The notes under the pieces: model-generated
What the model was told of the DNA's origin: nothing
Seen by the model: the letters and a program-made list of their open reading frames with translations, nothing else
Databases searched by the model: none
Translations under genes and position numbers: made by a program
Shown here: piece by piece, positions 1 through 8,814 of the stretch
Layout of the letters: each line of letters begins with the position of its first letter
How positions within the stretch are numbered: position 1 is the first letter of the stretch
Assembly: GCF_003012775.1 (NCBI RefSeq)
Contig: NZ_PXYG01000002.1
Location: 620,001 to 684,000 of the forward strand
Direction: 5' to 3'
Source: Zobellella endophytica
GTDB taxonomy: Bacteria; Pseudomonadota; Gammaproteobacteria; Enterobacterales; Aeromonadaceae
Length of the DNA stretch: 64,000 nt

Positions 1-899
1 ACATCGAACAGGTCCGCCACCAGGCCGTAGTCCGCCACCTGGAAGATGGGCGCCTCCCCATCCTTGTTGATGGCGACGATCACTCTGGAGTCCTTCATCC
101 CCGCCAGGTGCTGGATGGCACCGGACAGGCCCACCGCGATATAGAGCTCGGGGGCCACTATCTTGCCGGTCTGGCCCACCTGCATGTCGTTGGCGGCAAA
201 CCCCGCGTCCACCGCCGCCCGGCTGGCGCCCACCGCCGCCCCCAGCTTGTCCGCCAGCCGCTCCAGCAAGGCAAAGTTCTCCTTCGAGCCCAGGCCCCGG
301 CCACCGGAGATCACTACCCGGGCCGCGGTGAGCTCGGGCCGCGCGCTCTCGGCCAGGGCGTCAGTCACGAAGCGGCTGCCGCCGGGCTCGGCCGGGTGCG
401 CCAGCTCCACCACCGGTGCCGGGTCGGGGCCGGCGGTCACCGCCTCGAAGGCGGTGGCGCGAATGGTCAGGACCTTGATCGGATCCAGCGAGCGGACGGT
501 GGCGATGGCATTGCCCGCATAGATGGGCCGCACGAAGGTATCCTCCGCCTCGATGGCGATGATATCCGCCACCATGCCCACGTCGAGCAGCGCCGCCACC
601 CTCGGCATCAGGTTCTTGCCGAAGGTGGTGGCCGGGGCCAGCAGGTGGCTGTAGTCACCGGCCAGGCTGGTCACCAGGGCGGCGCAGGGTTCGGCCAGCT
701 GATGCGCATACCCCGCCTCGTCCGCCAGCAATACTTGTCTGACCCCCAGTGCCGTACCGGCCTCGGCCGCCGCCCGGCACCCCTGGCCCATCACCAGCAG
801 ATCCGTCTCCCCGTCCAATCGGGCGGCGGCGGCCAGGGCATGGAGGCTGGCCGGCTTCAGGCCCTCGGCATCGTGTTCCGCAATCACCAGCGTCGTCAT
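1..899 (-). CDS. etfA: Electron transfer flavoprotein alpha subunit (partial, 3' end off the window)
   Basis: FAD-binding subunit of the soluble ETF heterodimer. It takes electrons from acyl-CoA dehydrogenases and passes them to ETF:ubiquinone oxidoreductase. Reading the minus strand from ATG at 899 gives [18 protein letters not shown] at the N-terminus, then the family's FAD-binding part including [39 protein letters not shown] and [14 protein letters not shown]. The frame stays open to base 1, so only the last few residues are missing. The ATG shares one base with the etfB stop (TGATG), so the two are translationally coupled. The nearby acyl-CoA dehydrogenases and ETF-QO support the role. 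Confidence 0.95.
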   Translation of the reverse strand, partial: MTTLVIAEHDAEGLKPASLHALAAAARLDGETDLLVMGQGCRAAAEAGTALGVRQVLLADEAGYAHQLAEPCAALVTSLAGDYSHLLAPATTFGKNLMPRVAALLDVGMVADIIAIEAEDTFVRPIYAGNAIATVRSLDPIKVLTIRATAFEAVTAGPDPAPVVELAHPAEPGGSRFVTDALAESARPELTAARVVISGGRGLGSKENFALLERLADKLGAAVGASRAAVDAGFAANDMQVGQTGKIVAPELYIAVGLSGAIQHLAGMKDSRVIVAINKDGEAPIFQVADYGLVADLFD

Positions 900-1648
900 C
901 AGATCACCTTTGCTTCGTGCTTGAGTTTGTCCACCAGCTCGGCCACGTCGGCCACCTTGATGCCGGCCTGGCGCACCGGCGGCGGCGTCACCTTCAGTAA
1001 CTGGGAATGAACCCTGGGCGTGACCCCGAGTGCGTCCGCGGTCAGGGTTTCCAGGGGTTTCTGTTTGGCCTTCATGATATTGGGCAGGGAGGCATAGCGC
1101 GGCTCGTTGAGCCTGAGATCCGTGGTCACCACCGCCGGCAGGGCCAGCGCCAGGGTCTGCAGGCCGCCGTCCACTTCCCGGGTGACCAGGAGTTCGTCGT
1201 TTTCCCGTTCAATGTGCGAGGCGAAGGTGGCCTGGGGCCAGCCGTTGAGTGCCGCCAGCATCTGCCCCACCTGGTTGTTGTCGGTGTCGATGGACTGCTT
1301 GCCGAGCAGCACCAGCCCGGGCTGTTCCCGCTCGCACAAGCTGGCCAGCAGCCTGGCCACGGTGAGCGGCTCGGGGAAGTCATCGGCCTGCACCAGCACC
1401 GCCCGATCAGCCCCCAGCGCCAGCGCCGCGCGCAGCTGCTCCTGGGCCGCCGCGGGGCCGACGGACACGGCCACTACCTCCGACACCCAGCCCTTTTCCT
1501 TCATCCGCACCGCTTCCTCCACCGCGATTTCGCAGAAGGGGTTGGCCGCCATCTTGACGTTGGCCAGATCCACCCCGCTCTGATCGGCCTTGACCCGGAT
1601 CTTGACGTGATAGTCGATCACCCGTTTTATCGTAACCAGCACCTTCAT
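899..1648 (-). CDS. etfB: Electron transfer flavoprotein beta subunit
   Basis: AMP-binding beta subunit of ETF, 249 residues, the normal length. It begins [20 protein letters not shown] and contains [18 protein letters not shown], the [18 protein letters not shown] segment typical of the family, and [22 protein letters not shown], the region matching the beta-subunit recognition loop that docks on acyl-CoA dehydrogenases. It is first in the leftward etfBA pair and overlaps etfA by one base. ETF-QO is transcribed divergently from it across about 130 bp, so the carrier and its quinone reductase share one intergenic control region. Confidence 0.96.
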   Translation of the reverse strand: MKVLVTIKRVIDYHVKIRVKADQSGVDLANVKMAANPFCEIAVEEAVRMKEKGWVSEVVAVSVGPAAAQEQLRAALALGADRAVLVQADDFPEPLTVARLLASLCEREQPGLVLLGKQSIDTDNNQVGQMLAALNGWPQATFASHIERENDELLVTREVDGGLQTLALALPAVVTTDLRLNEPRYASLPNIMKAKQKPLETLTADALGVTPRVHSQLLKVTPPPVRQAGIKVADVAELVDKLKHEAKVI

Positions 1649-1779
1649 GGCGGCTCCCGGATGTTGTCGGATTTGAGTTAATACTAATCCATGGCCGGGG
1701 ATCCTGCCGTTTTAACGGTTTGTTAAATACCGCAACCAATACAATACTTTAGCCATGTACCCCAGGTTCGGAGCCGGAA
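1649..1779. promoter_or_regulatory. Divergent promoter region between etfBA and ETF-QO
   Basis: This is the only non-coding DNA between the leftward etfBA pair and the rightward ETF-QO gene, so both promoters should lie here. It is more AT-rich than its surroundings. A short inverted repeat, CCGTT-TT-AACGG, sits at 1707-1718 and could be an operator, but I cannot match it to a known regulator. No -35/-10 pair could be assigned with confidence. Confidence 0.4.
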
Positions 1780-3429
1780 ATGGAAAGGGAGTCGATGGAA
1801 TTTGACGTGGTCATAGTAGGCGCCGGCCCTGCCGGCCTGAGCGCCGCCTGCCGGCTGATGCAGCAGGCCGCGGCCCGGGGCCTGACGCTCAGTGTCTGCG
1901 TGGTGGAAAAGGGCGCCGAAGTCGGCGCCCATCTCCTCTCCGGTGCCCTGCTGGAGCCCCGGGCCCTAGACGAACTCTTCCCCGACTGGCGGGAGCGGGG
2001 CGCGCCCGTGCATACCCGGGTCATCGACGACCGGCTCTACATGCTGAGCAGCGAACGGGGCGGTATCGAGCTGCCCCCCGCCCTGGTGCCCGCCCCCCTG
2101 CACAACGAGGACAACTTTATCGTGAGCCTGGGCAACCTGTGCCGCTGGCTGGCGGCCCAGGCCGAGCAGTTGGGCGTGGCCGTCTTTCCCGGTTTCGCCG
2201 CCCAGGCACCGCTCTACGCGGAAGATGGCGCCGTCTGTGGCATCCTGACCGGCGACATGGGGCTGGCGGCGGACGGCAGCCCCAAGGCCAGTCACGTGCC
2301 GGGCATGGAACTGCACGCCAGGTACACCCTGTTCGCCGAGGGTTGCCGCGGCCATATCGGCAAGGAGCTGATCGCCCGTTTCGGCCTGGACCGGGGCCGG
2401 GATCCCCAGCATTACGCCATCGGCATCAAGGAGCTGTGGCAGCTCGCCCCCGAACGCCACCGGCCGGGTCTGGTGCTGCACGGCAGCGGCTGGCCGTTGC
2501 AGGAAGACAGCGGTGGCGGCTTTTTCCTCTACCACGGCGACGACGGCCAGGCGGCGGTGGGGCTTATCGTGGATCTCAACTACCGCAACCCCCACCTCAG
2601 CCCCTTCGACGAGTTCCAGCGGCTCAAGCATCATCCGCTGCTGGCCCGCCATCTGTATGACGGCAAGCGGCTGGCCTACGGCGCCCGGGCCATCACCAAG
2701 GGCGGCCTGAACTCGCTGCCGCGCATGGTGATGCCCGGCGCCCTGCTGCTGGGCTGCGACGCCGGTACCCTGAGCGGGGCCAAGATCAAGGGCATCCACA
2801 CCGCCATGAAATCCGGCATGCTGGCCGCCGAGGCGGTGGTGCAGGCCCTGGCGTCGGGGGATCCGGGGGGGCGGGAGCTCACCAACTTCGCCTCCGCCTT
2901 CAGGGATTCCTGGCTATACCGGGAGCTGGATCAGGGCCGCAATTTCATCCCCGCCCTGCACAAACTGGGGCCCTGGCTGGGCGGCGCCTTCAACGTCCTC
3001 AACCACAACTGGCTGGGTGGGCGGCTGCCCCTCACCCTGCACGACAAGACGCCGGATCACACCACCCTGGCCCCGGCGGCGAAGTGCCGCAAGCCGGATT
3101 ATCCCAGGCCGGACGGCCGGCTCTCCTTCGACAGGCTGTCGTCGGTCTACCTGGCCAACACCGGCCACGACGAAGACCAGCCCTGCCATCTGCAGTTGCT
3201 CGATCCGGAGATACCCTTGCGGGACAACCTGCCCCGTTACGACGAGCCGGCCCAGCGCTATTGTCCGGCGGGGGTCTACGAGGTGGTGGAGCAGGAAGGC
3301 GAGCCCCGCTTCCAGATCAATGCCGCCAATTGTGTGCACTGCAAAACCTGCGACATCAAGGATCCGGCCCAGAATATCCGCTGGGTGCCGCCGGAAGGGG
3401 GCAGCGGCCCCAACTATCCCAATATGTAG
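1780..3429 (+). CDS. Electron transfer flavoprotein-ubiquinone oxidoreductase
   Basis: Membrane-associated iron-sulfur flavoprotein that oxidises reduced ETF and reduces ubiquinone. Length 549 residues, normal for the family. The N-terminus has the FAD dinucleotide motif VIVGAGPAGLSAACRL, followed by ALLEPRALDELFPDW. The C-terminus has the ferredoxin-like [4Fe-4S] segment, with CPAGVYEV followed by NCVHCKTCDIKDPAQNI, which supplies four cysteines. ATG 1780 has GGAG six bases upstream. ATG 1795 (MEFDVVIVGAG) is an alternative that starts right at the FAD fold, though its AAGGGAG lies very close. The gene is convergent with the SDR gene downstream and divergent from etfBA. Confidence 0.95.
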   Translation: MERESMEFDVVIVGAGPAGLSAACRLMQQAAARGLTLSVCVVEKGAEVGAHLLSGALLEPRALDELFPDWRERGAPVHTRVIDDRLYMLSSERGGIELPPALVPAPLHNEDNFIVSLGNLCRWLAAQAEQLGVAVFPGFAAQAPLYAEDGAVCGILTGDMGLAADGSPKASHVPGMELHARYTLFAEGCRGHIGKELIARFGLDRGRDPQHYAIGIKELWQLAPERHRPGLVLHGSGWPLQEDSGGGFFLYHGDDGQAAVGLIVDLNYRNPHLSPFDEFQRLKHHPLLARHLYDGKRLAYGARAITKGGLNSLPRMVMPGALLLGCDAGTLSGAKIKGIHTAMKSGMLAAEAVVQALASGDPGGRELTNFASAFRDSWLYRELDQGRNFIPALHKLGPWLGGAFNVLNHNWLGGRLPLTLHDKTPDHTTLAPAAKCRKPDYPRPDGRLSFDRLSSVYLANTGHDEDQPCHLQLLDPEIPLRDNLPRYDEPAQRYCPAGVYEVVEQEGEPRFQINAANCVHCKTCDIKDPAQNIRWVPPEGGSGPNYPNM

Positions 3430-3433
3430 CCAT

Positions 3434-3489
3434 AAAAAAAACCCTGAAGGCAGTGATTCCGTCACCATGGGGAACCATTGCGTTCAGGG
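3434..3489 (-). terminator. Rho-independent terminator of the leftward mms operon
   Basis: On the minus strand an imperfect stem of about 19 bp (outer arms CCCTGAA/TTCAGGG at 3442-3448 and 3483-3489, extended inward by GCAATGGTTCC paired to a near-complement) is followed by eight T residues (A-run at 3434-3441). It lies just past the stop of the SDR gene at 3613, which fits the end of the operon. It also sits beyond the ETF-QO stop, but plus-strand transcripts would have no T-run after it. Confidence 0.7.
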
Positions 3490-3612
3490 ATATGACAGTC
3501 GTTATTATGTTTGAGTTGATTCGCTCTGTTAACGCAGGCAGGCACGTCCGTTGCTGTGCGTTGCAAAAAACTTTACCCCCACCGGGGCATCCGGACAAGC
3601 TAGACTTTAGTC

Positions 3613-4380
3613 CTACAGCCGCAGGCCGCCGTCCATTTCCAGCATGCGGCCGTGGAAGTAGTCGTTTTCGATGATGTACTGCAGGCTGTGCATCAGCTCC
3701 TCGACCTGCGCCAGGCGTCCCAGGGGAATGTTGCGGGTGATGCGTTCCATCGCCTCGGGCTTCATCTGGGCGGTCATGGCGGTGGCGATCACCCCGGGGG
3801 CGATGCCCGCCACCCGGATGCCGTAGCGGCTGAGCTCGCCGGCCCAGCACACCACCAACGCCGCCACCCCCGCCTTGGTGGCGGAATAGTTGCTCTGGCC
3901 CCGGTTGCCGGCCCGGGCCACCGAGGAAATGTTGACGATAAGGCCGCCCTGGCCCCGCTCGGCCATGATCGCCGCCGCCTCCCGGCCGCACAGGAAGGTA
4001 CCGGTAAGGTTGACGTCCACCACCTGCTGCCACTGCTGCAGGCTCATCCTGCCGGCAAGCTTGCCCTCCTCCAGCTTGACCAGCAAGGCGTCGCGCATCA
4101 GGCCGGCGTTGTTGACCAGCACGTCCAGCCCACCCAGCTCCCGCACGATATGACCGAAGCTGTCCGCCACCTGTCGCTCGTCGGCGATATCGCACAGGTG
4201 CACCGCCACCCGGGCCCCGGTGGCGGCCACCAGCTCGCCGCTGTTGGCCAGATCCTGCTCGTTGTTGTCGATAAGCGCCAGGCTGGCGCCCTGGCGCGCC
4301 AGCTGCCGGGCCATGACCTGCCCCAGGCCCCGGCCGGCCCCGGTGATCACCACCACCTTTTCCCTGATATCCATGGTCAT
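3613..4380 (-). CDS. SDR-family oxidoreductase (candidate 3-hydroxy-2-methylbutyryl-CoA dehydrogenase)
   Basis: Classical short-chain dehydrogenase of 255 residues. It has the cofactor motif TGAGRGLG near residues 14-21, NNAG near 90, a catalytic serine in NISSVARAG, and the YSATK (YxxxK) active site. FabG-like proteins share this architecture, so sequence alone does not give the substrate. The gene overlaps mmsB by four bases (ATGA) and ends an operon that also has an acyl-CoA dehydrogenase, a hydratase and a thiolase. The missing oxidation of isoleucine degradation (2-methyl-3-hydroxybutyryl-CoA to 2-methylacetoacetyl-CoA) is therefore the best inferred role. A generic 3-oxoacyl reductase remains possible. 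Confidence 0.85.
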   Translation of the reverse strand: MTMDIREKVVVITGAGRGLGQVMARQLARQGASLALIDNNEQDLANSGELVAATGARVAVHLCDIADERQVADSFGHIVRELGGLDVLVNNAGLMRDALLVKLEEGKLAGRMSLQQWQQVVDVNLTGTFLCGREAAAIMAERGQGGLIVNISSVARAGNRGQSNYSATKAGVAALVVCWAGELSRYGIRVAGIAPGVIATAMTAQMKPEAMERITRNIPLGRLAQVEELMHSLQYIIENDYFHGRMLEMDGGLRL

Positions 4381-5279
4381 TCGCCTCCCTTCCGCTGCTC
4401 AAACATCCGGAACAGGCTGGAAAAGTCGAGGCCGCCGTGGCCCGCCACCTGGTGCAGGTTGAACAATGCCTTGGCGGCGGCACCCATCGGCACCGGCGAG
4501 CCGCTGTCCCGGCTGAGATCCATGGCGATGTTCAGATCCTTGCACATCAGATTGACCAGGAAGCCGCCCTGATAACCACGGGCCGCCGGCACGTTTTCCA
4601 TCACCCCCGGCACCGGGTTGTAGAGTTGCAGCGCCCAGTTGTTGCCCGAGCTTTGCTTGATGATCTCCGACAGTACCTTGGGGTCGAGGCCGCTGTTGAT
4701 GCCCATGTTGAGCGCCTCGCAGGTCCCCGCCATCAGCACCGCCAGCAGCATGTTGTTGCAGGCCTTGGCCATCTGGCCGGCACCGTGGGGGCCGGCGTGG
4801 AACACGTTCTTGCCCATCTGGCGCAGCACCGGCTCGGCCCGGGCGAACTGGGCCTCGGCTCCGCCGACGATAAAGGTGAGGGTGCCGGCCTGGGCCCCGG
4901 CCACGCCGCCGGACACGGGGGCATCTACAAAGTCCAGCCCATGGGCCGCGGCCCGCTCGGCCGTGGCCTTGGCGGTAGTCGCATCGATGGTGGAGCAATC
5001 GATCACCAGGGTGCCCGGCGCCAGCCGCTGGAACAACGGCTCGGGGCCGCTCAGGTAGAGCGAGTCCACCTGGCGGCCGCTTTGCAGCATGGAGATCACC
5101 ACCTGCGCCTGCTTCACCACCTCGGTGGCGCTGGTTTCCGGAATACAGCCGGTACCGGCGGCCCGGCTGACCGCCTCGGGCTGCAGATCGAACACCTGCA
5201 CCCGGTGCCCGGCCTTGACCAGGTTGGCGGCCATCGGGCCACCCATGTTGCCCAATCCGATAAATGCAATGGTTGCCAT
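4377..5279 (-). CDS. mmsB: 3-hydroxyisobutyrate dehydrogenase
   Basis: Oxidises 3-hydroxyisobutyrate to methylmalonate semialdehyde with NAD+ in valine breakdown. Length 300 residues. The start MATIAFIGLGNMGGPMAANL at 5279 puts the Rossmann glycine motif GLGNMGG at residues 8-14. An upstream in-frame ATG at 5411 lies inside the previous gene and adds non-family sequence, so it was rejected. DAPVSGGVAGAQAGTL is the family substrate motif, and the catalytic lysine is K172 in GAGQMAKACNNM. It lies 13 bases after the 3-hydroxyisobutyryl-CoA hydrolase, which makes its substrate. Confidence 0.96.
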   Translation of the reverse strand: MATIAFIGLGNMGGPMAANLVKAGHRVQVFDLQPEAVSRAAGTGCIPETSATEVVKQAQVVISMLQSGRQVDSLYLSGPEPLFQRLAPGTLVIDCSTIDATTAKATAERAAAHGLDFVDAPVSGGVAGAQAGTLTFIVGGAEAQFARAEPVLRQMGKNVFHAGPHGAGQMAKACNNMLLAVLMAGTCEALNMGINSGLDPKVLSEIIKQSSGNNWALQLYNPVPGVMENVPAARGYQGGFLVNLMCKDLNIAMDLSRDSGSPVPMGAAAKALFNLHQVAGHGGLDFSSLFRMFEQRKGGE

Positions 5280-5292
5280 GGTGTTACCTCCG

Positions 5293-6426
5293 TTACAGAT
5301 CCTGCAGTGGGTTCCGGGGCCAGGGCGGGGAGAACAGAGCGGCCAGCAGCGCCTCGTCCACCTCGTCCAGGCGCTTGAATGTCCAGTCGGGGTTGTTGTC
5401 CTTGTCGACAAGCCGGGCTCGCACCCCTTCGGCGAACTCCCGATATCGGCACAGCTGCACCGACAGCGCCAGCTCCCGGCGGAACACCTCGGCCAGGGAA
5501 CAATGCCGGCAGCGGCGCAGTTGCTCCGCTATCACCCGGATGGCCAGCGGGCTGCCCGCCGCCAGCCCCTGCCGGGCCCGCTCGAACCAGGGAGAGCCGA
5601 TGCCCGCCTCGAGGATGGCCACCACCCGGTCCGCCAGACGGTCCCGGTCCAGCAGCCGGCGAATGGCGTCCTGGTGCTCCCGCAGGGGCGAGGGCTGGTC
5701 GGCGAAGGCGCCGGCCGAGGCCGCTTCCAGTTGTCGCAGCACCAAGCCCACCGCCGCCGCGGGCGCCTGCCAGTCGGCCACCTCCCGCAGGCGGGGCAGC
5801 AGCTCGGTCCTTTGGCTCTCGGCGATGGCCCTGTTGGCCAGCCCCAGCCAGAGGCTGTCTTTGGCGTTCAACTGGCAGCCGGTGAGGGCGATGAATTCGC
5901 CCAGCCCCGGCGGCAGGCGGTTGAGGAACCAGCTGCCGCCCACGTCCGGATAGAGGGCGATGGTCACTTCCGGCATCGCCAGCCGGCTGCTTTCGGTAAC
6001 GATGCGCTGATGACTGCCACTGAACAGCCCCAGGCCACCGCCCATCACGATGCCGCCGCCCCAGCAGATCACCGGCTTGGGGTAACCATGCAGCAAATAA
6101 TCCAGCCGGTATTCCTGCTCGAAAAAGCGCGCCGCCGGCTCGGGCACCGGCCCCAGGCCCAGGTCATCCAGGGGGCCTGCCGTGCGGGCCGAGGTGATGG
6201 CCCGGTACAGCCCCACCACATCGCCGCCGGCGCAGAAAGCCCTGCTGCCGGTACCTTCCAGCAGCACCGCCACCAGCCCTTCGTCCTGCCGCCAAGTGGA
6301 GAGTTGGGGCAGCATCCGTTCTATCATCTCCAGACTCAGGGCATTGAGGCTGCGCTCATTGTCGAGCACCAGCCGGCCGATACGCCGGCCGCCACCCGTG
6401 GCATGCTCTTCGATTATCAGGCTCAT
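5293..6426 (-). CDS. 3-hydroxyisobutyryl-CoA hydrolase
   Basis: Crotonase-fold hydrolase of 377 residues that releases CoA from 3-hydroxyisobutyryl-CoA in valine catabolism. It is longer than the simple enoyl-CoA hydratase next to it, as expected for HIBCH proteins. Visible signatures are FCAGGDVVGLY (oxyanion region), GGGIVMGGGLGLFSGSHQRI, and MPEVTIALYPDVGGSWFLNRLP, where the Glu and Asp are those conserved in HIBCH. It lies between the hydratase (9-base gap) and mmsB (13-base gap), in pathway order. Some crotonase-family proteins are annotated only as hydratase/isomerase, but the DVGGSWFLNRL segment favours the hydrolase. Confidence 0.93.
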   Translation of the reverse strand: MSLIIEEHATGGGRRIGRLVLDNERSLNALSLEMIERMLPQLSTWRQDEGLVAVLLEGTGSRAFCAGGDVVGLYRAITSARTAGPLDDLGLGPVPEPAARFFEQEYRLDYLLHGYPKPVICWGGGIVMGGGLGLFSGSHQRIVTESSRLAMPEVTIALYPDVGGSWFLNRLPPGLGEFIALTGCQLNAKDSLWLGLANRAIAESQRTELLPRLREVADWQAPAAAVGLVLRQLEAASAGAFADQPSPLREHQDAIRRLLDRDRLADRVVAILEAGIGSPWFERARQGLAAGSPLAIRVIAEQLRRCRHCSLAEVFRRELALSVQLCRYREFAEGVRARLVDKDNNPDWTFKRLDEVDEALLAALFSPPWPRNPLQDL

Positions 6427-6435
6427 AGAGTCTCC

Positions 6436-7212
6436 TTAACGGTTGCGCCATTGGGGCGGGCGTTTCTCCAGGAAGGCGTTGACCCCTTCCCGCTGATCCT
6501 CGGTGTCGAACAAATCCACGAATTCCTCCCGCTCCCGGATATAGCCCTGCTCCAGGGGCCGGCGGCGGGCCGACTGGATCAATCGCTTGCAGGCGGCCAG
6601 CGACGAGGGGCTCTGCTGCTCCGCCTGGCGGGCCAGCGCCAGGGCCCGGTCGAGGGCCTGTCCCTGCGGCACCACCTCCTCCACCAGGCCGATGGCCAGG
6701 GCCCGTTCGGCATCCAGCCGCTCGCCGCAGAGGATAAGCCGCTTGGCCCAGCCCTCGCCCACCAGCCAGGTCAGGTTCTGGGTGCCGCCGGCACAGGGCA
6801 GCAGCCCCACCTTGGCCTCGGGCAGGGCCATCACCGCCTGCCGGCCGGCCACGCGCAGATCGCAGGCCAGGGCCGCCTCCAGGCCGCCGCCCATGGCGTA
6901 ACCGTCGATGGCGGCGATGGACAGGCCGCGAAACCGGCTCAGGGCTTCGAAGGCCTCGCCGAAGCGCCGCGCCATCTCCCGCGCCACCGCCCTGTCGCCG
7001 TCGGCGAACAGCTTGAGATCGGCCCCGGCGGAAAAGAACCTGTCCCCCGCCCCGGTCAGCACCAGGCTCCAGATCTCCCGGTCGTCGTTCAGTTTTGCCA
7101 CCAGCTCGGCCAGGGCCGAGAGGCTTGCCGCCGTCCAGGTATTGGCGGGCGGGTTGTCCATGGTCAGGATGGCGGTATGGTCTTGTTGTTCAAAACGAAT
7201 AGCGGTGGTCAT
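6436..7212 (-). CDS. Enoyl-CoA hydratase
   Basis: Crotonase-family hydratase of 258 residues. In this context it should hydrate methacrylyl-CoA (valine) and tiglyl-CoA (isoleucine). The N-terminal MDNPPANTW and SAGADLKLF correspond to the first oxyanion-hole segment. MGGGLEAALACDLRVA is the crotonase signature, and PEAKVGLLPCAGGTQNLTW carries the second catalytic region. It begins 267 bp after the acyl-CoA dehydrogenase stop, a gap filled by a foldback repeat, and ends nine bases before the hydrolase. Exact substrate range is inferred from neighbours only. Confidence 0.92.
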   Translation of the reverse strand: MTTAIRFEQQDHTAILTMDNPPANTWTAASLSALAELVAKLNDDREIWSLVLTGAGDRFFSAGADLKLFADGDRAVAREMARRFGEAFEALSRFRGLSIAAIDGYAMGGGLEAALACDLRVAGRQAVMALPEAKVGLLPCAGGTQNLTWLVGEGWAKRLILCGERLDAERALAIGLVEEVVPQGQALDRALALARQAEQQSPSSLAACKRLIQSARRRPLEQGYIREREEFVDLFDTEDQREGVNAFLEKRPPQWRNR

Positions 7213-7292
7213 GGGTGCACCTCTCTATGACTATGGCCAGTGGTGATAAAGCTCCGGGAACAGCTATGACACAGACGCCGCCCATGCCCAAA

Positions 7293-7403
7293 AGGAGAAC
7301 AAAGGGGGCCGAGGAGCCGACCGTGACATGCCAGGGATGGCATGTCCGAGCCCACATGGACGTGCTTGTAGCGTGTCGGCGTAGCGGCCCCCTTTGGTCT
7401 CCT
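7293..7403. repeat. Foldback repeat family A, copy 1
   Basis: A 111-bp element in the gap between the hydratase and acyl-CoA dehydrogenase genes. The outer arms at 7293-7311 and 7385-7403 pair over 19 bp with one mismatch (core AAAGGGGGCCG/CGGCCCCCTTT). Inside is a second palindrome, GACATGCC-AGGGAT-GGCATGTC, and a GCCGAC...GTCGGC pair. Related copies lie at 8660-8765 (opposite orientation) and 11546-11706. Confidence 0.85.
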
Positions 7404-7479
7404 CCGCCCATATCACGGACGGCATTACCGAACTGGCACACAGGTACTGACATCAACTCAAGCTCCCTATGCGAACCCA

Positions 7480-8634
7480 TCACAGCTCCCCGCTGCCTTC
7501 CGCCAGTACCCGGCGGGCGATCAGCAGCCGCATGATCTCGTTCGTGCCCTCCAGGATGCGGTGCACCCGGGTATCCCTCAGGTAACGCTCGAGCGGGTAT
7601 TCGCGGATATAGCCGTAGCCGCCGTACAGCTGCAACGCCTGATCGCACACCTTGAAGCCGGCATCGGTGGCGAAGCGCTTGGCCATGGCACAGTAGGTGG
7701 TGGCGTCTGGATGGCCCGCATCCAGCCGGCTTGCCGCCAGCCGCACCAGCTGCCGCGCCGCCACCAGTTCGGTGGCCATGTCGGCGATGCTGAACTGCAG
7801 CGCCTGGAACTCGGCCAGTTTGCGGCCGAACTGGCTGCGCTCCTGCAGGTACTGGCGCGCCTTGTTGAGGGCCTGCTGAGCCGTGCCCACTGAGCAGCTG
7901 GCGATGTTGATGCGGCCCCCGTCCAGCCCCTTCATCGCCAGCTTGAAGCCCTCACCTTCCTGGCCCAGCAGTTGATTGGCGGGCACCCGCACCCGTTCGA
8001 AGGTGACGGTGCGGGTGGGCTGGCTGTTCCAGCCCATCTTGTCCTCGGGGCGGCCGTAGACGATGCCGGGGCTGTCGGCGTCCAGGGCGAAAGCGGAGAT
8101 GCCGCCGGGCCCCTCGCCGCCGGTGCGGGCCATCACCACCAGCACCTGGGTGCTGCCGGCGCCGGAGATGAACATCTTGCTGCCATTGAGCTCGTACTGA
8201 TCGCCGTCGCGGAGGGCACTGGACCTGAGGGCGGCGGCGTCGGAGCCGGCGTTGGGCTCGGTCAGGCAGTAGGAGCCGAGCAGGCGGCCGCCGACCAGCC
8301 CCTCGCCCCAGCGCGCCCAGGTCTCTTCACGGCCGGCGCTGGCCACCATCCAGGTCACCATGTTGTGGATAGTGAGGAAGGCGGTGGTGGAGGTGCAGCC
8401 CATGGCCAGGCGCTCGAAGATGATGCTGGCGTCGAGCCGGCTCAGCCCCAGGCCGCCGGCGGACTCGGGGGTATAGAGGGCGCAGAGCCCCAGCCCGCCC
8501 GCCTTGTGCAGGGTCTCGATCGGGAAGTGGTGATCCCGGTCCCAGTCGGCGGCATGGGGCTCCAGTTCGTTGCGGGCAAAGTCGTCGGCCAGGGCCGCAA
8601 AGGCCCGCTGTTCGTCGCTCAGTTCAAAGTCCAT
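7480..8634 (-). CDS. Acyl-CoA dehydrogenase (isobutyryl/2-methylbutyryl-CoA type by context)
   Basis: FAD-dependent acyl-CoA dehydrogenase of 384 residues. It starts MDFELSDEQRAFAALADDFA. FAD- and substrate-binding signatures are YCLTEPNAGSDAAALRSSA and GSKMFISGAGSTQVLVVMA. The C-terminal domain carries RSQFGRKLAEFQALQFSIAD, QLYGGYGYIREYPLERYLRD and the TNEIMR segment. Electrons would go to the ETF encoded at the left end of the window. Its operon with mmsA, the hydratase, the hydrolase and mmsB points to isobutyryl-CoA (valine) and probably 2-methylbutyryl-CoA (isoleucine) as substrates. The distance to mmsA (180 bp) is unusually large for an operon and holds a repeat. Confidence 0.93.
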   Translation of the reverse strand: MDFELSDEQRAFAALADDFARNELEPHAADWDRDHHFPIETLHKAGGLGLCALYTPESAGGLGLSRLDASIIFERLAMGCTSTTAFLTIHNMVTWMVASAGREETWARWGEGLVGGRLLGSYCLTEPNAGSDAAALRSSALRDGDQYELNGSKMFISGAGSTQVLVVMARTGGEGPGGISAFALDADSPGIVYGRPEDKMGWNSQPTRTVTFERVRVPANQLLGQEGEGFKLAMKGLDGGRINIASCSVGTAQQALNKARQYLQERSQFGRKLAEFQALQFSIADMATELVAARQLVRLAASRLDAGHPDATTYCAMAKRFATDAGFKVCDQALQLYGGYGYIREYPLERYLRDTRVHRILEGTNEIMRLLIARRVLAEGSGEL

Positions 8635-8659
8635 GGCCTCTCCTTAATATCCGTTGACT

Positions 8660-8765
8660 GTCGGCCAAAGGGCCGACTTCGCCGACACGCTTCAAGCACA
8701 TCCCTGTGACGCTCGGCACATGCCATCCCTGGCATGTGACGGTCGGCAGAGCCGTTCCCTTTGCC
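8660..8765. repeat. Foldback repeat family A, copy 2 (inverted)
   Basis: The reverse complement of this stretch aligns through its whole length with copy 1. It shares the GCCGACCGT-CACATGCCAGGG core, the GGCATGT half, and the GCTTG-AGCGTGTCGGCG end, with the outer CAAAGGG/CCCTTTG arms kept. It fills most of the 180 bp between mmsA and the acyl-CoA dehydrogenase. Confidence 0.85.
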
Positions 8766-8814
8766 CTCCACCCGACCCCGCCGCTGCCTGCTGTTGCTTC
8801 CAGCCGCTCTCCGG

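Noticed and set aside
5280-5411. N-terminal extension of 3-hydroxyisobutyrate dehydrogenase
   Set aside because: The 44 extra residues overlap the upstream gene and are not part of the family; the Rossmann motif fits a start at 5279.
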